Of a stretch of 64,000 bases of DNA, positions 9,351-19,200 are shown piece after piece; position 1 is the stretch's first letter, and each line of letters begins with the position of its first letter. The position numbers and the translations under genes are program-made. Below the pieces are notes generated by a model. It saw nothing but the letters and a program-made list of their open reading frames with translations, had not been told where the DNA came from and ran no database searches. The stretch spans positions 3,198,001 through 3,262,000 of the forward strand of contig NZ_CP035088.1 of the NCBI RefSeq assembly GCF_004786035.1. Reading direction: 5' to 3'. This stretch comes from Pseudomonas viciae (GTDB lineage Bacteria; Pseudomonadota; Gammaproteobacteria; Pseudomonadales; Pseudomonadaceae).

Positions 9351-9749
9351 ATGCTGGCTGAGCAAGCGAACGATGTCTATGTCGTTCAAGTTGCAATTCA
9401 GAATTCAAGTGACACCGCTTTAACGCTGACGGTTGGAGTGCTGACCTATGGAAGCTGGGTTCCTCAGGATGGGAACGGCATCCCCCTGCCGAACACGATT
9501 CTCGCTCCCGCAGGTGCGCTTACTTACTTCAATGCGGCAGTCAATGCCTTCTCTGCTGTTGGCGGAAGTATTTCCTTCTTGCCCGCCAATGGTGGATCGC
9601 TAGTTGTCTCCTGGGAACGAAAACAGGGGGCTGCCTTGACGGTAAACGTATCGGTCACCAGCGATACCCTCACGGCACAATGTAGCAGCATCAATGCCGG
9701 GACGCTGAGTCCAACAGCTCAATATCTCATCACTAATATCAGCAGTTGA
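9351..9749 (+). CDS. Small beta-rich protein, second of a paralogous pair
   Basis: 132 aa, not recognised. A GGGAGGG lies about nine bases before the ATG. It is a diverged paralogue of the 136-aa protein at 8870 and shares the G-V-L-T-x-G-x-W core, the A-V-G-G-S-I-x-F-L-P-A-N-G-G-S turn and the final LITNIS. It has one Cys (CSSIN) and lacks a signal peptide. Duplication followed by divergence suggests that the two form a hetero-oligomer or recognise different ligands; this is inference. Confidence 0.7.
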   Translation: MLAEQANDVYVVQVAIQNSSDTALTLTVGVLTYGSWVPQDGNGIPLPNTILAPAGALTYFNAAVNAFSAVGGSISFLPANGGSLVVSWERKQGAALTVNVSVTSDTLTAQCSSINAGTLSPTAQYLITNISS

Positions 9750-9767
9750 GCAGGGAAAGGTACGCGA

Positions 9768-11066
9768 ATGGCTACCAGCTCTTATAGTTTTTCGAACGCG
9801 CTGCCCCCGACTGTATCCAGTGGAATCGAGGGGCCGTTTCTGATTCCACCTATAACGGCGGGGACGCCGGATTATACCAAGCCACTGTTGATCTACGTCA
9901 TCTCGGTGTGTGCGCCCAATACAACGGTGGCAACACCGGGCATCACCAGTTCCCAGAACTCGGTGTTCACACTCTCGTTTGTGCAATCGAGTTACTCGAG
10001 TACGACGTTTCTTGCATTGATCAGCGTGACCGCTGCGTCGGTATATAGCCAGGATCCAACGATTCGGACCCAAATGCTTGCGGCTTTCAAACAGTTTCGC
10101 CAGCAGGTTGAAGCACTCGAAGTGCCTGCCACATCGACAAGTGGCGGACTTCTACCCGGTGCAGCTGTGACGCTACTCAATCGTGTTGCGTTATCCATGC
10201 CTCTTCGGATCGACGAGGTTCTCCCGTACCTCTATAGTTTCGATCCGGTCAACCAACTCGTCGACCTTGCCCCAGGAATGAACTTGCGAGTTGAATGGGC
10301 AGGTTACCAATACTGCGACCCACCCGGCGGGCCTGGCTATGGATTCAATGCCTTCGCCAACACCGGTACCAGCCGGCTTCGCGTGGTTCAAAGACCTGAT
10401 ATTTCTCTCGCGCTGGATGCTTTTGCTGGCGCCTTCGCTCCGGGATACGGGACCAATCCAGCGTCGACCTGCCCGATACTGGCCGCGGGGCCGCTCGATC
10501 TGTGCCTTGGGGGCAATGCCCGGCGCCATCTCAGAGTGATTCTCCCGACGATAATCACCGGTTCCGCCTCACTGGATAATAGCGGCCCGCAGCAACAGCT
10601 CAGCTCGTGGTTAATCGGAGCCGACACATTTGCCGATCTCGAAGCCGCCACTACCGACATTCTCAATGGCGGGACCGGCTGCGGCAAGCAGGCAAGCGGA
10701 AACCCGATTGTAAGCATCAGCTTTACCAGCAGGGTCATGCTGGTTCCCGAAATTACAGTGCTTCTGAACGGCAATCCGATGTCCGTTCCATTAGGGACCA
10801 CGATCAAAAACCTGGTTGCGGAATATGCCGACCCGACATCGGCCCAATACAGGAACAGCAACAATATAAATTCCGACTTGAACCTCGGCATGAACCGACG
10901 ACTTCAGAACACTGGCGCGCCCAGCGCCGCGGCGACCACCAAGTACTATCAAGCCAACTTTATCTTTCTTCCGAGCAATTCGGCACAGCCTCCGATCTAT
11001 TCGGGTAAAGCTGGGGATCAGTATGACGCGCCACTTCTCAAGGGCGACTCTATAAACATCACCTGA
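9768..11066 (+). CDS. Hypothetical 432-aa protein of the giant-protein block
   Basis: The start follows GGGAAAGG (9753-9760). Not recognised. There is no signal peptide or membrane helix. The protein is rich in Ser, Thr, Pro and Asn with one helical stretch (about residues 98-125, RTQMLAAFKQFRQQVEALEV). It has scattered Cys (CAPN, YCDPPGG, CPILAAGPLDLCLGG, GTGCGK) that could form disulfides in an oxidising environment. The second half contains LNGNPMSVPLGTTIKNLVAEY, which looks like a small ubiquitin-like or SLBB-type beta-grasp turn, but this is weak. It sits 18 bases after the second small gene and 13 before the nuclease gene, so it belongs to the same operon. Confidence 0.65.
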   Translation: MATSSYSFSNALPPTVSSGIEGPFLIPPITAGTPDYTKPLLIYVISVCAPNTTVATPGITSSQNSVFTLSFVQSSYSSTTFLALISVTAASVYSQDPTIRTQMLAAFKQFRQQVEALEVPATSTSGGLLPGAAVTLLNRVALSMPLRIDEVLPYLYSFDPVNQLVDLAPGMNLRVEWAGYQYCDPPGGPGYGFNAFANTGTSRLRVVQRPDISLALDAFAGAFAPGYGTNPASTCPILAAGPLDLCLGGNARRHLRVILPTIITGSASLDNSGPQQQLSSWLIGADTFADLEAATTDILNGGTGCGKQASGNPIVSISFTSRVMLVPEITVLLNGNPMSVPLGTTIKNLVAEYADPTSAQYRNSNNINSDLNLGMNRRLQNTGAPSAAATTKYYQANFIFLPSNSAQPPIYSGKAGDQYDAPLLKGDSINIT

Positions 11067-11079
11067 AAGGGGTGGAATT

Positions 11080-11946
11080 ATGCTTCGGCAGATGAGCGTT
11101 TTCCTCTCGGCCTGGGTTGTTGCGCTTTTCTTGATCGCCAACGCACGTGCAGCTGATCTGACGGTCGGCTCCTTGAATGCGTTGCATCTTGGGTGGGGAA
11201 CGACGGCGACCACAAAGAGCAAATGTGACCAAATAAAAGTGCTAATGGCCACAGTGGATATATTATTTTTACAAGAGACAATGCAAACGTCCGTACCCTG
11301 TACTGGCCTGGGTACCGGCATTCAGCAAGATTGCTCGGTGATGAAGGGGGCAAGCTCTTACAAGGAGGCTTACTGCTATGTTTATAAATCCAGCAAAATA
11401 ACAGTAATCGCCTACATCAATGCGTCAAGCGCTTCGTTCAGTCGCCCTCCCTACGCGATACTCACAAAAGTAAAGGTGACGGGTAAGGCAGATAAATATG
11501 CATGGTTTGCTAACATCCATTCTGTTTTCGGTAAGACGGTGAAACCACGTCAGGACGAAGCCACGGCAGCGGGTGCGTTTTTCAAGAGCCTTACCACAAC
11601 GACCTACGGAACAATAACGGTTCCGCCCAAAGGCTTTCCAGTGATAATCGGCGGCGACTGGAATCTCGCGGTGACCAACAAGAAAAACGTCTATCAGACA
11701 GGCTTTAAATGGGTGGATCCAGTAGCGAACCCAACAACCGCTCCGGAGGCTTGCCCGGATAATGATCCGACCAGCCTGACCACCAAGGGGGCTCCTTCCA
11801 GTCCTTATGATCACCTCGTAATAACCGGCGTCTCCCTGACGGGTGATGCCACTTGTTACTTCACCACCAACAGCCTGTCCGGGCTCGGTTGGCGGCAGAA
11901 TGTATCCGATCATATGGCGATATACTGGGGGGTGACATTCAAATGA
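11080..11946 (+). CDS. Secreted endonuclease/exonuclease/phosphatase-fold protein
   Basis: 288 aa with a signal peptide (MLRQMSVFLSAWVVALFLIA, cleavage near ARA-AD). The DNase I-like (EEP) active-site set is complete: Asn33 (SLNALHLG), Glu66 (LFLQET), Asp193 and Asn195 (GGDWNL), SPYDH, and Asp277-His278 (VSDHMAIYWG). Members hydrolyse DNA or RNA phosphodiesters, or phospholipids in the case of sphingomyelinases and phosphoinositide phosphatases. CdtB toxins share the fold. The substrate cannot be chosen from sequence. Several Cys pairs (SVPCTG, DCSV, YCYV, EACPDND, ATCYF) fit an exported protein. The gene is visibly AT-richer than its neighbours and shares a four-base ATGA overlap with the next gene. 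Confidence 0.85.
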   Translation: MLRQMSVFLSAWVVALFLIANARAADLTVGSLNALHLGWGTTATTKSKCDQIKVLMATVDILFLQETMQTSVPCTGLGTGIQQDCSVMKGASSYKEAYCYVYKSSKITVIAYINASSASFSRPPYAILTKVKVTGKADKYAWFANIHSVFGKTVKPRQDEATAAGAFFKSLTTTTYGTITVPPKGFPVIIGGDWNLAVTNKKNVYQTGFKWVDPVANPTTAPEACPDNDPTSLTTKGAPSSPYDHLVITGVSLTGDATCYFTTNSLSGLGWRQNVSDHMAIYWGVTFK

Positions 11947-12578
11947 ACCGCTACCTAGTATTATCAGCCATTGTTTTTATTTTTCTGGCACCTCGACTGT
12001 ACGCGGACACAGACTTCATTATCCCTGAACAATGTATTCAGGGCGCAACTGGAGCAGCTTCCACCGATCTGGCAACAGGAGGGGATCCGCCGATCGTAGA
12101 AGTTTCCAGGTTGTTTACAGCGACATCAGACAAATACGCGACTGTAACCAATATATATACTGACGACAGTAAAAACTGGTACGTCGAATTCGATGCCCCA
12201 CAATATGACGCTTATGCTATCAAAACAACGTACACTCCGTTCCTGACCACTTTTCAGTCGGCCTATTATTATCAGGGGCCGTCTGGCAAGGTTGCCCTTG
12301 CTTTGCCTGTAGGCAGTCTGCTGAGTCGTATCTGGGAATATTACAACATAAAACTCGGAAGTGCTTTGGGCGACGCTTTTATCGAATTTGTGCCAGATAC
12401 TGTCGCGAATGATCCATTTACCATGCAGGTAGATGGGAACGGTGACATTACGTTGTATTGCTATCAAGAAGTTTTCGGCGGTCAGGCCGTAACGGTTTAC
12501 GACAAAAATCACGAGCTTTATGGCACTGGCATTATACAAAGCGACGGCACTATCCGTTGGGATCAGTCACAACAATAG
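11943..12578 (+). CDS. Secreted 211-aa protein coupled to the EEP nuclease
   Basis: The ATG at 11943 overlaps the preceding stop (ATGA), giving translational coupling and a clean signal peptide (MNRYLVLSAIVFIFLAPRLYA, then DTDF). The longer open frame from 11853 would bury it inside the nuclease gene. The mature protein is about 190 aa, beta-rich, Tyr-rich, with three Cys. No family is recognised. Coupling to an exported nuclease suggests a carrier, a binding subunit or a periplasmic inhibitor of that enzyme. Base composition is AT-rich like the nuclease, unlike the GC-rich giant genes downstream, so this pair may have its own origin. Confidence 0.68.
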   Translation: MNRYLVLSAIVFIFLAPRLYADTDFIIPEQCIQGATGAASTDLATGGDPPIVEVSRLFTATSDKYATVTNIYTDDSKNWYVEFDAPQYDAYAIKTTYTPFLTTFQSAYYYQGPSGKVALALPVGSLLSRIWEYYNIKLGSALGDAFIEFVPDTVANDPFTMQVDGNGDITLYCYQEVFGGQAVTVYDKNHELYGTGIIQSDGTIRWDQSQQ

Positions 12579-12598
12579 CTATATTACGAGGCAAGAAA

Positions 12599-15500
12599 AT
12601 GTCAGCCCTTTGTCAATATCCGTCGCAGACCAGCTTATATGTGCCAGACACCTTATCGCCGGGTGATAGCGTGCGGATGGCATACCTGCTGCCGGCGGGT
12701 GTGACGGGGCCTCAAACTTTGAGCTTGTCCGATGCCATCTCTTCAGGGGGCTGGTTCGTCGTTGTGCCTGGACTGATACCGGCTCAAATAGACAATTTTG
12801 TTTCAGCCGCTCAAGTCTATTTCGCCAACAGCGCCAGAGCGGGCGCGTTCGCCGCGTGGTTTCAAGACATTGAAAATCCTGCGGCCGGGTTAAGTGGAAC
12901 GGTTGTCTATGCGACCCGCTCCAACGCGCAGGCTGTCGTAATCCGGTCGGCGCTGATCCAGGGTGCCAATTTATCCATCAATATCGACAGTGGTTCCATT
13001 CTTGCCGTTTCCGAAGATGGATTGAGCTTGTCCATCTCCGGAAACGGCAATAGCTGGTCAGTAACGCCGTTCGGCTCTCGCCAGCCTTATCAACTGCCCT
13101 GGCTGAGTGGCGGCGCTATCAATGTGCTTGGTCCCAATACCATCTCTGGTTGTTTCCAGTTCTCGGTGTCCGTCACAGAGGCCGCAGCCGAACAGTTGGA
13201 TGTCGGTCTGCGTTCCTACACCGCGCCGGTTGGCGGCGGTTACGCTCAGAGCGCGAGCCACCGGTTTCTGGTTTTCGGCACTTCTGGCCTTTCGCTGGAC
13301 ATGACGCTCGACCCCTTGGCTCCGCTTGACCATCTGCGTAGTTTCGCAGGGTTTATCGCCAATCAGTCGCCACTGGCCTCAACCTACCGTACAGCCGTTG
13401 GCGAAACGGTCAATCTTGCACCCGCAGCCAATGCCTCGCTGGTATTCACTGAGCGGCTTCTTGCCGTTGACGCCAGCGGCAACCCTGTCGTTCTGCCAGG
13501 CAACAAGACTGTTGCCATGACGCCCTGCGGGGATTTTACAGTATCGCTGCCCGGGACCAGGAAGACGTCGCTGCCCGGTTCCGCCCCCGATCTCAGCTCA
13601 ACGCTGATGTGTGGCTTATCAGCGGTGGAGTATCTTGGTATCAATGCGTCAGCGACGCTGAGTTTCGTTCCGGATCAACCGGCGTTTGCTGCGACGCTCA
13701 GAGCCGCCACCGGCACCGGAGCCAGTGACACGAAGCGCGTCTATGGGCCGCTCACTGGCGCAGGCCGGACTTCATGGGCCTACCTGTCCGTAAACGATGG
13801 CTCGGCCTATTTCGCGCAACCCGACAGTTCGGTCCTGCACAATGGGCCGGGGGACGCGTCCTCTCCGTTCTTGAACTATCTGCCGGTGGAACTCGGAGTA
13901 CTCCCACCTTCAGCGCTGCGCTCAGATGCGTTTGGAGATGGGCTGGATGGCTATCCGTTATTGCCTTACGCCGGTGTGACGGTCGGCGTCGGCCTGACCA
14001 CCGATGACATCTCGCAGTTCGAAATGCAGGCCTGGGCCCCCAAGCGCAAGGCGCTGATCCAGCAGGCGGTCAATCTCAGCGCGAGTCGTCTCACCGCATC
14101 CGCCGCAACGCTGCCCTCACCGCCGTTCGGCACAACCCCCCAAGGCCTGCTGCTTGAGTTCAACCAGGCCGGAAACGAATTGGGCTGGGCTCACCTGACC
14201 CTGGGTAACTCTCCTTCAGTCGTGCCGATGTATCGCAGCGACACAGTCGTTCTCAGCGCTGTCGATGGCCCATTGAAGGACGCGCTACAAACAAACCAGT
14301 TGGCGCTGATCATGTCCTCTGGCGATCGCTTTGCGGCCTGTGGCAGCTTCCCATATGTACTGACGCAGGAACGCTACCTGACCCTGAAAAATGTCATCAC
14401 GGATGCGAGTGTAACGACGGCGATCGCCCCCTTGGTTGTTGGCGTCAGCCCCGGTTCTGGTATGTGGCCAGATGAAGCCGCGCTGAACATTTCGCTGCAG
14501 AGTGTCCTGACGACAACTCAGTACGATACCTGGGCCCAGACAATCCGTTCTTATACCGGCGACTTCAGTCTCTTCGTCGCTGATTGGGAGTTTGACTTGT
14601 CCCCATGGCGCTGGGCGGATCACAACTCAATCGTCATTTTTAAATTCTGCAATAAGCAGTTGGTACAGATCGTTGCAGACACCGCTCAATGGACTGAGGG
14701 CGACGCCTTCAATACTTCAACGGCTGCGACTCAAAAGATCATCTCCGACATTTTCGATGACGCAACAAGCCGGCTGAAAGCAGGCGATACCGATCTCAGC
14801 TACTTCGTCAATACTGTGATGCTGAGCGCCAACTGGAACGGCATACTTGTGTTGAATGGGGAAGTCCCCCTTTCCGGACTGCCGCCGCAGTTGGAGGGAC
14901 TTGCCGCCGGCATCGACGCGTCGAAGTTCCAGGCCCACCATTTAGGCATCACCGTCACCCCGGTCGTCACCGGTGCCGCTGAGTACGTGACGACAGCGAG
15001 CTCGGCGTTCGGCCTTATCGACTATAACTCGCTTGAACCTTTGACCAGCACTCAGCCATATGACTACAAGGTGCTGTCACTGAAGGTCGGGATCGCCAAC
15101 TCAGAAATCATTTCCTTTTCCAGTTCGATCGAACTGATGATTAATGAATTGTTCGGCGAACAATCAACGCAGGAGAACGCGTCCGACAACAATCTGGTGC
15201 TCTACGGCACTTATCAGAAGAGCGGTGGGGTAGGGGCCTACTCCTTTACCAGCAATGGCCCCACGTCCTACAGCATGTCGAGCAGTACGCTCTACATGGT
15301 CAACATTCAGACCGCGTCCTTCATCACGGTTACCAGCGGTGAGGACGATCCAGGCGACACCACGGTTAATTCGCTTTTCCAACTGAGCGGTTCGGTTTCG
15401 TTCCTGCCGCAGACCGGGTTCGATCTTTTTTCCTATGGTCCCGAGCAAGCTGTCATCGATATCGGCGGAATAGGGAGCGGCCTGGCCTATTCGGCGTTGT

Positions 15501-16225
15501 CGATCGACATGACCTTCGATCAAGCATCGCCCACTTATCGGACGTTTGTGTTTGATGCCACAAAGATTTTGCTCGACCAGGGCGCCAGCCAGGTCCGGGT
15601 ACTCAGTCTGGCCGCCCACTTCCCGATGAAGCTAACGGGCTTGGTGCAGGGCACAGGGCAGACAACCCCGGACTCGATGGGCTTCATGCCTGTAGATTCT
15701 CCGATTCAGGGAAGCATGCTCACAGCACCATGGTTCGGCCTGGAATTCGAACTCGATCTCGGGTCTCTGGGCGCTCTCGCTGCGCAGGCGGGCTTTACCG
15801 CATCGCTGATGTTGGGATGGGCGCCCAATATGAACGGTGTAACCAACTATGTAGGCCTCAGCATGCCAGGCGTCAGCGGAGGTGATCGCGCGATCTCGCT
15901 GCAAGGCGTGCTCAAGCTGGCGTTCGGCGATGTTTCGTTCCTGGTTCAGCCACCGACCTACATTCTTCAGCTCAAAGACATCGCGTTGAAGTTCTTGAGC
16001 CTCAGTTTCCCGCCGAACGGGCAGATCAACATGCTGATGTTCGGCAATCCGGACGCCCAAACCAGCGGCGCCCTGGGCTGGTACGCCTCGTATCTGAAAA
16101 ACGGCGCGGGCGGTAACACGGGTACAGGTAAAAATGCTGTCAGCCGCCTCAAGGCCACCGCACACGGAAATACGGTGCTGATTGCGCCGCAACACGAGAT
16201 CAGAAGGCAGGGAGCCAAGAAATGA
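12599..16225 (+). CDS. Large beta-rich protein (1208 aa), unrecognised
   Basis: The start is ATG 12599, seven bases after GAGG (12588-12591); the frame is open upstream from 12458 but that part overlaps the preceding gene. No signal peptide, no transmembrane helix. Almost the whole protein is predicted beta by its alternating hydrophobic pattern, with many Ser, Thr, Gly and Leu. The C-terminal 170 residues (LEFELDLGSLGALAAQAGFTA, LKLAFGDVSFLV) resemble in style the amphipathic strands in the first 1100 residues of the next protein, so the two may be related or assemble together. It shares an ATGA overlap with that gene. No catalytic motif is visible. A structural, binding or pore-forming role is possible; none is shown. 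Confidence 0.7.
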   Translation: MSALCQYPSQTSLYVPDTLSPGDSVRMAYLLPAGVTGPQTLSLSDAISSGGWFVVVPGLIPAQIDNFVSAAQVYFANSARAGAFAAWFQDIENPAAGLSGTVVYATRSNAQAVVIRSALIQGANLSINIDSGSILAVSEDGLSLSISGNGNSWSVTPFGSRQPYQLPWLSGGAINVLGPNTISGCFQFSVSVTEAAAEQLDVGLRSYTAPVGGGYAQSASHRFLVFGTSGLSLDMTLDPLAPLDHLRSFAGFIANQSPLASTYRTAVGETVNLAPAANASLVFTERLLAVDASGNPVVLPGNKTVAMTPCGDFTVSLPGTRKTSLPGSAPDLSSTLMCGLSAVEYLGINASATLSFVPDQPAFAATLRAATGTGASDTKRVYGPLTGAGRTSWAYLSVNDGSAYFAQPDSSVLHNGPGDASSPFLNYLPVELGVLPPSALRSDAFGDGLDGYPLLPYAGVTVGVGLTTDDISQFEMQAWAPKRKALIQQAVNLSASRLTASAATLPSPPFGTTPQGLLLEFNQAGNELGWAHLTLGNSPSVVPMYRSDTVVLSAVDGPLKDALQTNQLALIMSSGDRFAACGSFPYVLTQERYLTLKNVITDASVTTAIAPLVVGVSPGSGMWPDEAALNISLQSVLTTTQYDTWAQTIRSYTGDFSLFVADWEFDLSPWRWADHNSIVIFKFCNKQLVQIVADTAQWTEGDAFNTSTAATQKIISDIFDDATSRLKAGDTDLSYFVNTVMLSANWNGILVLNGEVPLSGLPPQLEGLAAGIDASKFQAHHLGITVTPVVTGAAEYVTTASSAFGLIDYNSLEPLTSTQPYDYKVLSLKVGIANSEIISFSSSIELMINELFGEQSTQENASDNNLVLYGTYQKSGGVGAYSFTSNGPTSYSMSSSTLYMVNIQTASFITVTSGEDDPGDTTVNSLFQLSGSVSFLPQTGFDLFSYGPEQAVIDIGGIGSGLAYSALSIDMTFDQASPTYRTFVFDATKILLDQGASQVRVLSLAAHFPMKLTGLVQGTGQTTPDSMGFMPVDSPIQGSMLTAPWFGLEFELDLGSLGALAAQAGFTASLMLGWAPNMNGVTNYVGLSMPGVSGGDRAISLQGVLKLAFGDVSFLVQPPTYILQLKDIALKFLSLSFPPNGQINMLMFGNPDAQTSGALGWYASYLKNGAGGNTGTGKNAVSRLKATAHGNTVLIAPQHEIRRQGAKK

Positions 16226-19200
16226 ACATCCAGGATCTTTGGACCAGCCTCCACACCAATGACTATCTGAACGCTTCGAACACGAGCCTGGCCCTGCCGG
16301 CCGACAATCAACTGGGATCGGCACCTCTTACCGAGCTGCTCAGTGATGCCACGCTGTTTCCAAGCGCCAGCCTCGAAATGGCGCTCACAAGCGCAACGCC
16401 GCCGGGCACGGTCATCACACTCGTCGGCACGTTGACCGGCACCTTCATGGGCTTCACAAAGCCGGCTGCCACCGCCGTGTTCAGTGTCGATAGCGATGGA
16501 GTGGCCGAACTGTCTCTCGCGGTCACTTTGGGTGACGGGCAGGTGCTGGGTATCGCGTTTGCCAAGATCGCCAACGACGTTCCAGGTCAATATGATTTCA
16601 CGGGGGCCAGCCTGACTGCGGCGTCAGCAGCGTCGGGCAGTACGCTGACCTTTTCAGGCGTGCCCGTTCCTCCCAAGACCTATGCCAAGCTCTGGAGCGG
16701 TTCCATTTCACCGGTGGCCGGCGCAATCACAAGCTGGGCTAACCCCAGCACCACATGCCCTGTTTTCTCGCTCTCAAACAAGCTAGCTATCACCGCGCCA
16801 CAGGCCGGGTTGCTCACCTTCAAGGCACAACTCTCGCTGACGAGTTCGTCTTCCGGTGGCGCGGGTCAATTGGTCGGTGAGATCCCCGCCGGACAATTGG
16901 CAGTCAGTGCCGTCCCGATGTCGAGCGTCTTGCCTGTCAATGAGGGGACCGGCCCGGTTTTCAGCACCGCAGATGGCTGGAAGCTCAATATCCCGGACCT
17001 TTCGAGCCTCGCTGCGCTGTTCGTCGGTACGCAGCTTGCCGCTTATGTCCCACCGCGTTTTCCCCTTGGAAGTGCCCTCAACGTTACCCGTATAGCGTTG
17101 TCGCTGGCCTATGGCGGCGCCACATCGTCCGTGATGACTACAAAAGTGGTCGAAGACACGTCGGTCTCGCTACTGCCCCTTAATGCGGCGAACCTGGATA
17201 GCATCGAGTTCTCGTTCTCTATGGTGCTCAGCAATGTGTTGAGCTTGAGTATCAGTGTCGGGGGCAATTTTCATTTCTTCGGTAACCAGACCCTCAGCTT
17301 CTATGCAGGCGTCTCTGTTCCCTCACTGATCGGTCGGTTCTACAACAACAACGCTATCGACGTTTCTGACCTGCTTTCCGTTGTCGGTATAACGGGCATC
17401 CCACAAAGTGGTTGTGTGTTCGACACGCTGAGCGCCACCGTAGATGTCAACAACGGATACTATTCCTTTACTGGCCAAGCACTCTTTACCCAAGGTGACT
17501 GGTCAATCAATCTCGGTAGCGGAATTAAACTCATCGAGATCGACAGTCTCGGCCTGACTATCAATAAATCGGCAGCGATCACAACGGCTCAACTCTCGAC
17601 TTCATTTGTGTTTCTAGGCTCTGAGTTTTACGCGACGGCTTATAACAGCTCCGGTTCAGCGGGGTGGGTGTTAACCGGTACGATGTCGCCGAACACACCG
17701 ATGAAGATCGCCGATATCGCGCGTCAGCTCCTGCCCTGGATCGCTGACGCCGTACCGGACATCACCATCAACTACCTTCAGTGCCAGTTCGACACCAGCA
17801 ACAATACCTACATGGTCAACGTCCAGGTCATGTGGAAACTGGACATTTTGCCGATATCGATCGCGGCTGAATTCATGCTGCGATCCAGCCGCATGAGCTC
17901 CACTGCTCCGGCCCAGTATTCCGGTTATGTTCGGGGCACCGTCGACATCAATGGCATGATCCTGGGCGTGGCCTACCTCTTTGATCCGACCACCAGCGAC
18001 ATTATCTTCAGTTACAAGAGCCTGTCGGTCACCTATCACAAAGACAACCAGGTAGCCGCCAATACCTATGTGGCGGTGAGTCTGAACAACAGCACCGTCG
18101 GCGACCTGTTCAGTTTCCTGCTGGAGTTCGCCGACCCGGGTCGGAACATCTCGCTCTCTTCGCCTTGGGACGTGCTGGAAAAAATTGGCTTACCGAACCT
18201 GACAGTCAAAGTCTATCTCCAGACCAAGAACATTGAAGTCGACATGGATCTGGGCGTCGATCTGGGCTTCATGAAACTCACTAAATTTGTCCTGAAGTAC
18301 AGCAAGCAGTACGGCAAATCGAAGTTCGACCTCCAGCTCAGCGGGAATTTCCTGGGGCAGGATTACGGCCAGAACGGCGCCGCGCCACTCAGTTGGGATC
18401 CGCTGAACCAGGCACCGCCCGTTGTGCCTGGCTCCGGCACCCAAAGTTTCGATCTTGAATACCTTGGCCTGGGTCAGCGCATGGCCCTGCGAGAGACACC
18501 ACCGGCGACGATGGATGGTGTCATCAAGGCCCTTGAAAAAGCGCTGGTTCCAACGGGCAACCCACAGCAGAATCCGGCCACACAGTTACCGGGGCTTTCC
18601 TATGACGCGGGCTCTAACTGGCTGATCGGAACCCGTTTCACCGCGATGTCCACGGTACAGCTCAGCGTCGTCTTCAACGACCCCAATCTCTACGGCCTGC
18701 TGATCCAGCTTTCCGGCAGCCGGGCAGGCTCTTTGGCGGGCCTTCGCTTCGAAATTCTGTACCGCAAGATCAGCGACACCATCGGTGTCTACCATATCGA
18801 GTTGACGCTGCCCGATGCCATGCGACACATCGAGTTGGGCGAAGTGTCGATCACATTGCCAATCATCACGCTGGACATCTATACCAACGGCAACTTCCGT
18901 GTGGACGTCGGCTTTCCGCCAAGTCTTACTGACTTTTCCAGATCCGGTTCGGTCCAGGTTTTCCCGTTCATTGGCTATGGCGGCTTTTACTTTGCGGTTC
19001 TCAACGGGACGACCTCGACCAATGTCCCCGTCATCTCTAACGGCAATTTCTCTCCTGTTCTCGAGTTCGGTCTGGCACTCCAGGTCGGCGTCGGAAAAAC
19101 CATCTCACTGGGCATCCTGTCCGGAGGTATAAGCATCACTGTCGGTGGACAGGTTCAGGGGGTACTTGCCTGGTTCAATCCCACTTCGGCCAACCTGTCG

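Noticed and set aside
12458..12598. 47-residue extension of the 1208-aa protein
   Set aside because: It overlaps the 211-aa gene in another frame and the later ATG has a good GAGG site.
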